A stretch of DNA of 64,000 nt from assembly GCA_035578175.1 (NCBI GenBank), contig JAQMRL010000002.1, positions 136,390,171-136,454,170 of the forward strand, read 5' to 3'. The DNA comes from Catonia carolina. Taxonomy: Eukaryota; Arthropoda; Insecta; Hemiptera; Achilidae. How positions within the stretch are numbered: position 1 is the first letter of the stretch; every line of letters begins with the position of its first letter. This document shows positions 56,208-64,000 of this stretch, piece after piece. The notes under the pieces are model-generated. The model was not told where the DNA came from, did no database searches, and saw nothing but the letters and a program-made list of their open reading frames with translations. The position numbers were made by a program, and so were the translations under genes.

Positions 56208-56433
56208 CATAAACCTGACGAGAATATTGAAGCCTCTGTAAATCTTCGATCGGGCAGTTTAGGCAATTTAGATCTGAATCCAGTAGGTGTCTCACAGAAG
56301 CATGATGAACTGTATAAAAATATGCCTAATATAACAATTTTGTATGGCGTAAACATACAGGAAAATTATACATTCACTCCTGTGACCTGGTTTGATGAAC
56401 ACAAAAAAAAGAGCAGCCACATTTCTATTCTAG
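56208..56433 (+). CDS. Candidate exon or orphan coding fragment (75 codons)
   Basis: An open segment without an initial ATG reads NIEASVNLRSGSLGNLDLNP, VGVSQKHDELYKNMPNITIL, YGVNIQENYTFTPVTWFDEH, ending SSHISILG at a donor-like G/GTAAAT (56434). Composition is varied and protein-like: three N-x-S/T sites suggest a secreted or membrane-exposed segment if real. The acceptor is poor; the best AG is at 56221-56222 (GACGAG). A SINE begins 25 bases downstream. The minus strand also has a 61-residue frame (56171-56356) that I regard as its shadow. Confidence 0.36.
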
Positions 56434-56458
56434 GTAAATGTAATCTTTAGGTAGTTCA

Positions 56459-56876
56459 GTTGCCCATAACAGGGAGGTGGAGTGTTAAATTATTTGCACT
56501 CGATCTGCTAGTTCCAGCGCTACAAAAAATACAAAAATACAAAAAATTGTTCTGTTTCTTATCATAAGGTCAGCTAATTATATGAATGAAGTATTTAAGA
56601 ACAGAAGTGTTAGAAGTGTAAAAGACACTAGTCAGAGTATCTGCTCCGAGAGTAATTGATTTCATTATACATTTAGACCTGTGGTGAATAAAGTAAAGGT
56701 GTCATTAGCAGGGTGCAAAGTAGATGCTTTTCAGAGGGCCTGGCATACTGGTAAGGATATTTTTCCACACAGTAAAAAGTCAATTATTGTAAACCACCTC
56801 ACTCCTCGTTTTACTTAGTAAAGCTTCTAGAGGTTCAAACCAGCCTTTCGGCTGATGACCCAAACAACAACAAGTA
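56459..56876 (+). mobile_element. SINE with CAA-type tail (family V), copy D
   Basis: Full length from TTGCCCATAACAGG to GCTGATGACCCAAACAACAACA. It carries private changes (CCACACAGTAAAAAGTCAATT near 56766) that recur in the duplicate at 57634. Confidence 0.88.
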
Positions 56877-57123
56877 CAATCGAAATAAATTTTCATTAGT
56901 GTAGAACTAGTTATTATAAACAATACTAAAAAAATCATATTCATTCCCGTAATAACCTTTATGTTTAATTTTGAGCAGAATACAACCGATCTTCTCATTT
57001 TACTACTAAGTAGTATTGTACTGACCGTGTAATAATTTACGCGAAACACCTTCCAAAAAATTTAAATATAGAGCCTACCACCTATCTTATATTTCCATAA
57101 TATTTTGAATATGTACATCGGAA

Positions 57124-57529
57124 ATAATTGCCTATAACAGGCAGGTGGAGTGTTAAATTAACTTCACTCGAACTTCTAGATACAGGACTACAAAAAATAG
57201 TTTGCTTCTTATCACATGGTCAGCCAATTATATGACTGAAGCATTTAAGAACAGAAGAGGTTAAGATGTAAAAGACACTAGTCTAGGAGTTATCTCCTCT
57301 GAGAGAATTTAATTTTATCATTATACAGCCAGACGCTGTGGTGAATGAAGTGATGGTGTCATTCGCGGAATGAAAAGTAAATGCTTTTCAGAGGGCCTGA
57401 CATGCTGATAAGCATACTTTTCACTTTAATGAGGAAGGCAATTGTAAACCATCTTACTTCTCGTTTTACTTAGTACAGCCTCTAGTGGTTCAAACCAGCC
57501 TTTCAGCTGTTGTTCAGCCAACCTAAACA
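57124..57529 (+). mobile_element. SINE with CAA-type tail (family V), copy E, with 9-bp TSD
   Basis: ACATCGGAA is duplicated at 57115-57123 and 57530-57538. The element runs from TTGCCTATAACAGGCAGG to CCTAAACAAC, with drift in the last 40 bases. It lies between copy D and a partial duplicate of D. Confidence 0.88.
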
Positions 57530-57633
57530 ACATCGGAAGACTAGAGATTAGATACTGTGAAAGAAGATACTGTTGTATCAGAAAGTTCCACTGTTTTCTT
57601 TAGTTTTTTTATAGTTTTGATGACCAATTACAT

Positions 57634-57805
57634 AGATTCCACACAGTAAAAAATCAATTGTAAACCACCTCACTCCTCATTTTACATAGTAAAGCTTCTA
57701 GAGGTTCAAACCAGCCTTTCGGCTGATGACCCAAACAACAACAGGTACAATCGAAATAAATTTTCATTCGTGTAGAACTAGTTATTATAAAAAATACTAA
57801 AAAAA
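57634..57805 (+). repeat. Local duplication of the end of SINE copy D plus its flank
   Basis: About 170 bases match 56766-56935: the end of SINE D with its private variants, its tail, and some 60 bases of unrelated flank (GTACAATCGAAATAAATTTT, CATT.GTGTAGAACTAGTTAT). Because non-SINE flank is included, this is a segmental copy and not a new insertion. Confidence 0.88.
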
Positions 57806-57838
57806 ACTAAATGTAATAAATAATAAAATGGAAAATGG

Positions 57839-57878
57839 GAAAATGACATAAATAATTTTCATGATTTATGTCATTTTC
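57839..57878. repeat. Perfect 15-bp hairpin
   Basis: GAAAATGACATAAAT and its exact inverse ATTTATGTCATTTTC are separated by ten bases. It lies just after the duplicated segment. No T-run or gene end makes it a terminator. Confidence 0.85.
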
Positions 57879-60800
57879 TATATGTCATTTTTTGGACATT
57901 CCGTACGGGTGATAGTAATTGTTTTTTGGACAGGAAACCATTTTGTTTTTTTTTTTTGAATGACATTATATTACTAATATTCAAGTTTAGTTTAAGCTTA
58001 AGTTTTGTAATTAATTTATTTGAAGTAATAATTGTATTTGCCAGTAGCAAGCATGTTACCAGCGTGTATTTATTAAGTATGTATTGATAAACTAATAAAA
58101 TGTTCTCAATTGCTCCTAATACATATTCGAGATCAATTATTTTATCTATTCAAATTACTGATATAAATAAAGTTTGTAAAATTATAATTTTAAAACAGAT
58201 TTGATGTTACGTAATAATTTAATAGAAAGTAAAAAAAATATATTAAGATATTATTTCGATTAGATGGTACATTATTAACTTTCGTTTCCACACAGGACAT
58301 AAAACACCTTTCATATTGATAATGCTAAAAGAGCCATTTCATCAGTCCTTTAATTTTGAACGCGTCTTTGTTTCTATTCCACTCTAACAATAATGTTAGC
58401 GAGTAGCATAGGGAATCCATGCATCTGAATTGGTTGTCTTAATCATATGTCATTTTCTAACTGGCAACTCCACTGTATAAATCATTCCACTTATAATATT
58501 AGGTCTGTAGCAGTTAACACCTTTTCCGTTGGAGTTAGTCTCTCTGCGATCTCTGGCGATCGATCAATCTTTTGTTAGTTGGCTTTGGCTAGTTACATAC
58601 TTACATGTTATCTTTATTTTCTTCTTCTTTTTCTCTTTCCTCTTCATCATCATCATCATCATCATCATAACTTGACCTTCAACATTATAAAAATGTTAAT
58701 TTAAATTATTTTGAATATCATGAACTTTCGATATTTGTCATTTTTATTATCTGTCGCTGAACGATTCTTCGGTGTCATTTGTTTTCTGTGTTTCATTGAG
58801 TGATGTAATAAAAGGTTCTTTGGATCGATTATCAAAATAATGTAATAATGTAGTATTAGATAAATTGTTTAAATTATTAGCTACATAACAATAAAGGTTA
58901 TTTGTTCGCAAGAACTACAGAATATGGAATAAGCTCTAATATATTATATTTCTAAAATTCTTAAAGAGCGAAACAATATTGTTTTACTTTATTATTTAGT
59001 GTAAACAGTGTGATAATATTTAATAAAACAAATTAATGCCGAATTAAATTTAATCATTTTGTTTGTAACAAATACTTTCAGTTTATTTACGCTTTATATT
59101 TTTTAAAGGTATCCTTCCTTTAATATTTTCGGAAGTTTATTAAATAATTTTTGTTTCATATAACCTTTTTTAATGCATAATCTGTTGTACAACAATAAAT
59201 GTAAATTATCAATTCGAATTAACACAGATGAACAAATTACAACCCACTGGTGTAATTAACAAATTATAACATTAAAACATATTATACTGCACTTAGTTAT
59301 TATTTACAATCAAAATTAGATAGTTTAAAAAAATTAAATAATTAAAATCAGATAATTTACCAGAGTTTAATTTAAATTGTTTTTATTAATTTTTACTTTC
59401 TCTTGCCCTATATGAATGAGTAGGAAAGGAAAATTTGTTTTCATGTCGATTTTTCAAAATTGATTTTCACCACAAATACCTACACATTTTCAGGCTCCTG
59501 AATCCAAAATAAAACATGTTTATAGCGATTAGTTTGTGTGTGAACAAAATATCTCAAAAAACGGAATAGTGTACGAAGTTGAAACTTAAATTAGGTATAC
59601 CGTAGGCTAATAATTGATTTAACGTCATTCACACATAAAACAATTAGGTTATGTTTTTTTATTTGTTTCGTAAGGACAGTATTCCATTTAATTGTATTTG
59701 TTAGTAGGCTAAGTAAGCATCGTGTAATTATCAATTGTGTTATTAAATAAATAATTATTGTTATCGTTTAAAGTAAGTCTGTTAAATATTTATCATACCC
59801 AGATCTCAAACAGACCTAGACTCAGTTTCTTTGATACATTAAAACAGCTTTAAATAAGAAAAAAAATTAAACTATAGTTTCACAAGATATGTTTTTCATT
59901 CCAAAAACCGCATGTAGTTTTAATGTAATATTTATTCCTAAAATATGAATTTAAAAATGTAAATGTGATATACAATATACCTGTTTTCTTAAAATTATAA
60001 TTTATAATAAATATTGTACAGTTCTATAAGTATTTTTCGTTGTTCTTTTTTTTGTTTTTATAGGTTTATAATTTCCATTCCAATGATGAATTCCGATGGT
60101 TACTCAATTATACATCATTATAAATGCAAATTTAAATATTTATTTTTTTAAAGAAGAGGAAGAAAACCGTAAATTCGGTTGTAAATATTCTCTGTGCTTA
60201 TGTTAAACATGAAAATCTTTTCTTAATTCATTTAAATAGTATTATTAGTGATAGTATTTAATGAGGTTAAATTAGAGAATTTCTTAAAAGGATTATTTTA
60301 GTAACGGTAAAATAGTATTGGTTTGTTTACGTATAATAATCCCTACCAAAATACCGTATTACGAATGGTAAGTTAGTTACATACTCGTATTACCAGTTAG
60401 TGATAGCACATTCTCATGCAAATTATATTTGTCTACTATTACTATAGTGCACGACACGAAAGAAGTCCGCTGTAAAAATCATTTGCCCTCAATCAATTTT
60501 TGTTTTTTTGCTTTTATTTGTTATCGGGAACTGTACATTATTGACAACTACCCAATTTCATCGCTGTATTTTTGAAGTGAATTAGGCATGAGTTTGAACA
60601 GGGACTCCCAGTAGAGTTTGTTCATGGATGACTGTCAGCTGGTCACCATACAAAGTCGCTTGCCCAACCGGTGTTACTTAATCCTTTCAACCCCATTTTT
60701 TTAAACTATACACAAGAATTATCTGTTCATTGTTTCATACTACAATATGAATATGTAAAATTATGTTCAGGCTTCCAAAACAAAATATATTCTCTTAGAA

Positions 60801-61030
60801 TTTTGTAGCAATAAAACTAAATATGATTTTAATTTTAAAGTCATCATTTAAGACAAAATATTTTACAATTAAAAATATTGATAAAATGGATAAAATCACT
60901 TTTTACAAAGTCTAAAAAATATACTTGTACGTATGTAGACTACGACATATTCGAAGAAATGCTACTTTATTTTAGTAAATGAACACGAATATTTAGAACT
61001 AAAATTAATTTTTAAAAGAAACTAATTAAT
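57879..61030. other. No gene recognised; very AT-rich, one (TCA)n run
   Basis: A (TCA)n microsatellite is at 58642-58668. Nothing else is recognised on either strand over about 3 kb. Confidence 0.52.
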
Positions 61031-61195
61031 GGTCGCCTCCGTAGCGCAATGGTCAGCATGCTGCACTGCAAAGCGGAAGTCTCAAGTTCGATTCCTGGCT
61101 AGGGTACAGAAAATTATTAAACTTCACACCCAGCGTTTCTAATCCAAAGTAGTCGCTAATAACTAAAACTCTGATGTCTGTTATTTTACACCAGT
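61031..61195 (+). mobile_element. tRNA-derived SINE, family I, best-preserved head
   Basis: A-box TAGCGCAATGGTCAGCATGC, CTGCAAAGCGGAAG, and B-box AAGTTCGATTCCTGGCTAGGG region are all intact, followed by GTAGTCGCTAATAACTA. A true tRNA would need a 3' acceptor strand, which is missing. Confidence 0.85.
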
Positions 61196-61495
61196 GTGAC
61201 TTCTTCGTCACACTTGGTTAAAAAGGGTTAACAAATAACAGCGACTTTCTACCAGCCGATTCAACCATTTTAATAAAATTTTCTATTTACATCACAAGTT
61301 CCATTTCTGTTTTATTTGTAATTTTATGTACAAAAGTCTATACTTGGCACGATATTGTTGTAAAAATGGATGGTTCTGTCAAAAAAAACATTTCTACATC
61401 TTTACGTAGAGCCAAAATAGTACTTTTTTTTAAATGGCCGCTATATTTATACAGAACACCAAATTTCACTTTTTAAATATTCACGGCCAATTTGG

Positions 61496-61795
61496 CTATA
61501 TGGTGGACCAATTTTTGGAGCCTGTCACAATACAACACTAAATATTCTTCAAAGACACCAGTCAACAGCAGTTAGAACAATAACAAACGCACCTTTTTAC
61601 GTAACTAATCATACCCTTCACAAAGACCTGAAAATACCAAAGGTTCGAGACATTGTCAACGCAACATACAAATCATTACACACAAAAAAAATTGACCATA
61701 TAAATCCAAATGTCCAATCTCTTTCAACTAACGATCTCCCTGTTAACAGACGACTGAAACCAAGGTGGAATAGGGATCTTCTCCAACCACCATAA
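61496..61795 (+). pseudogene. Jockey-type LINE ORF2, C-terminus
   Basis: 100 codons are open from LYGGPIFGACHNTTLNILQ through RHQSTAVRTITNAPFYVTNH, TLHKDLKIPKVRDIVNATYK to RRLKPRWNRDLLQPP and a TAA at 61793-61795. The 'LR.I.NAP.YV.N..LH.DL.IP.V' text is the hallmark of Jockey-clade C-termini. Unlike the 11.9-kb copy it has no stop in this part. The RT domain is missing, so it is a 5'-truncated insertion, typical of target-primed reverse transcription. Confidence 0.9.
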
Positions 61796-62066
61796 AAAAA
61801 TTCAATTGAACTTGTCATGCCTGTGTCATATCATAAAAACAAAACATCATTTCATACAAAAAAAATTATCCATCATAGTTTTTAAATCATTACCACTGAA
61901 AAATATTGGCACCACATTCCTTGCAAAATTTCACGCCGAAATCGGTCACTGGATCGATTCACGTCGCATTCCCGCCATTCCTCATTCATTCCATCTCATT
62001 TAGTAATTGTCCTTTTAAAAAAAATGTACAGTTGTAAATAAAAATAAAGTTGAAGCCAAAAAAGAA
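61796..62066 (+). mobile_element. Jockey 3' UTR with AATAAA
   Basis: About 250 bases after the ORF2 stop end with AATAAA (62043-62048) and an A-rich stretch, the poly(A)-type end of a Jockey element. The 65-residue frame here is incidental. Confidence 0.62.
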
Positions 62067-62391
62067 ATATTCACATTATAACGAAACTGTGATCTTTAAC
62101 ATACTAAAAGCCCAATATTTTAAAAGCCTTTATGAAGCAATAAACGTTTAAACAGCACGTTTAAAACTGACGTTTTAACAGAATGAACTATAGTATATCC
62201 CACAGCACCGTACAGCAGATATAAAGAGACTGCAGGTTGAAAGTCAGTAAAAAGGATGCGTAATTGTGTTTTACTCTACTAACGCCTTCAGTCAAAACAA
62301 CCAGCGACAGACCGGATATTTTATAGTAGGCCTACTCTATGATTCCTTGTACTAGTACTGTCGTATTTTGTGTTTCTTTAAATTTTAGGTG
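62067..62391. other. No gene recognised
   Basis: AT-rich, no match. Confidence 0.5.
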
Positions 62392-62548
62392 TGACTGTTC
62401 TGCAGTTTCTGCTAATGCAGGCGGTGGATAATGATAATATATTAAAATTAGTGATAAAAAAATGCCAGACCTAACTGGAAATCTAACCCGGGATCCCAGC
62501 GTAGAAGCCAGTTGCGCTAACCGCTAAGCCAACGGGCCGGCCAGCTTT
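62392..62548 (-). mobile_element. tRNA-derived SINE with complete head, family II-like
   Basis: Minus strand: A-box TTGGCTTAGCGGTTAGCGC, B-box GGGTTAGATTTCC, then TCTGGCATTTTTTTATCAC and the CTGCAT...GCAGAACAGTC tail shared with 4737-4835. Confidence 0.75.
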
Positions 62549-63672
62549 TGTGCTTAGTATGGGGCCTATGTTCAATTAGTATATAGCGAGTTTCATCTGA
62601 TAAGCAAAGAACATTTTTAACTTGAATGGATCACGCTAAATTCAATCACAATTTAAATACATTTATGTTTTGACGTGCTGCACGGTTCCATGGGATAGAG
62701 TACAGGTACTTTTATACGTAAATTTCTGTATCTCCAACAAATTTCCAAATAAAATAATTTAAGTCAAAGATAGATAGGTTAGGTAGGATAGAACAGGCTT
62801 TAATTTTCTCTGGCGTTAAAATTTTTCCGTTCGGTCGTTTTCGAAATAGAGCTCTTCAAACACAACGAACTTCTTTCGTGGCGTGCACTATAATTGTCTT
62901 ATAGTAGACAAACATAATTGGCATCAGGATATGCATTGAAATCAGATTTGAAATATTACATTTTGTATTGAATCCTTTTCCTTATTCAAAATCCATTATT
63001 CTTCATATTTCTTTGTTTCTGTTCAATTATTTAGAATAGAACTAATAGTTCGTTGCATGCATACATACCACTATTATAAATATCGCCAAAGCTGATGGTG
63101 TATCAAGTAATCTATCTTGGATATACAATGATGAATAAACAGTAGGACAACAATCTGGTGTCAGACACTCACACGACTTTCTCTTACCAATTTAAATAAT
63201 GAAAAATATAACCTTTGTTTAATCATGAGTAAACAATGTAAAATAAAAAACATAACTTAATTTTAATGATGAGTGAATGACGCTAAATGAAAATCAAAAT
63301 CTGCATAATTTAAAAATACGGAAAATCATTAATTGACTCTGAACTAGATTATTTAGATTACACCCGATGACTCAAAAATTTCAGCTTTTTATTTATCGTT
63401 CCCGCTTACATTTTATACTTTCACTCTGCACTAATTTTCTCGGATAAAAATTTAAAAAAAAAATCTAATTCCTTGAGGAAACTGTTCAGTATACATTTGA
63501 AGAACTCCGTATTGAATTGCAATAAGAGTTCATGTATTCGAGTTTTTAAGCAAATGTAGTATTTATCGGGAAAATTTACTGAACAAAAACATTTTCCGTA
63601 CAAGAGCTTCTCTCGACTACCCCAAAACTGTCATTCGATAATTCGTTAACCTTCATCCTCTGCTAATAACAG
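62549..63672. other. No gene recognised; AT-rich
   Basis: Nothing recognised. Confidence 0.5.
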
Positions 63673-63797
63673 CTTTTCTAATCCAGCCACTGTATCGGAA
63701 AATTACAAAAGATTTCCTTCCATTTTCTACAGAACTTTTCTAATCCAGCCACTGTATTGGAAAATTACAAAAGATTTCCTTCCATTTTCTACAGAAC
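63673..63797. repeat. 62-bp tandem duplication
   Basis: CTTTTCTAATCCAGCCACTG through CATTTTCTACAGAA occurs twice head to tail (63673-63734 and 63735-63797) with one or two differences, so it is recent. Confidence 0.93.
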
Positions 63798-63814
63798 TTT
63801 AAATTTAAATATAA

Positions 63815-64000
63815 TTTTGTTATCAGAGACAAGGTCTTGGTAGCCCCAGTCCTTCTTTATGGAAATAAATCATGGGTTACCACGAAACGCCAAGAAAGTA
63901 GGATCCAAGCAGCTGAAATGAGGTTTTAAGAAAGGTGAATAGCTGCTCGAGGCTGGATCCAATACATTACGTGGAAATTAGATCTGAGTTGAGTGTATTT
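63815..64000 (+). pseudogene. LINE RT thumb region, cut by the window end
   Basis: Plus strand: VIRDKVLVAPVLLYGNKSWV, TTKRQESRIQAAEMRF, then a stop and drift (LEAGSNTLR). This is the 'P.LLYGSE.WV..KR...R..AAEMRFLR' block of the LINE family whose C-termini are at 27.5, 34.9 and 50.2 kb. It continues beyond the window. Confidence 0.85.

Noticed and set aside
61031..61110. True tRNA genes at 61.0, 44.6, 18.65 and 7.82 kb
   Set aside because: A- and B-boxes are present but no acceptor stem closes. The best copy of each type continues into a SINE body, and one (7.82 kb) has a target-site duplication.

Overview
This is a eukaryotic, intergenic-looking window from an AT-rich animal genome, most likely a hemimetabolous insect. 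The mariner-type transposases, Jockey-type LINE ends, tRNA-derived SINEs and short LINE 3' ends with GAA-type tails all fit an insect. The SINE and LINE texture suggests Hemiptera, but that is an impression and not a proof. There is no long host gene, no operon, no rRNA, no CRISPR array and no prokaryotic signal. Almost everything recognisable is a transposable element (TE) or its remains, separated by AT-rich DNA with no gene I can support.

Layout. 1-8 kb: a possible transposase N-terminus, a rebuilt mariner element (3503-4431), a purine-only tract, and a LINE reverse transcriptase (RT) remnant split by a MITE (6303-7014). 7.8-11 kb: a SINE with an 11-bp target-site duplication (TSD), a palindromic repeat, and a possible small spliced gene end (10201-10271 and 10680-10916). 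11.9-18.5 kb: Jockey and other LINE ends, an RTE-like 3' end, and a second copy of the rebuilt mariner (17524-18447). 19.4-20.4 kb: a 77-bp minisatellite with higher-order structure. 21.5-35 kb: a MITE, several LINE C-termini, a MITE with a perfect 8-bp TSD (27975-28542), a degenerate LINE RT on the minus strand and a mariner relic. 35-49 kb: SINEs, a two-copy repeat carrying a conserved short frame, exon-like segments at 40.7, 41.5 and 44.0 kb, and a DUF4817-type transposon that lost its catalytic core (42833-43784). 50-58 kb is the richest part: a solo LTR (50346-51032) with a TATA box and a histone-type 3' stem-loop, a PIF/Harbinger-like MITE (52947-53368), a hAT-like MITE (54871-55562), two more exon-like open segments, and a cluster of SINEs with a local duplication. 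58-64 kb: mostly AT-rich DNA, then SINEs, a Jockey C-terminus and a LINE RT fragment that runs off the window end.

How the parts relate. The autonomous families seen here (mariner, DUF4817, several LINE clades) are all broken. The intact-looking units are short non-autonomous elements with clean TIRs or TSDs. The two most unusual units are the mariner derivative built from two inverted 3' ends, present twice at independent sites, and the LTR that carries a perfect histone-mRNA-type stem-loop. Host coding content, if any, is limited to a few short splice-bounded open segments that need transcript data.
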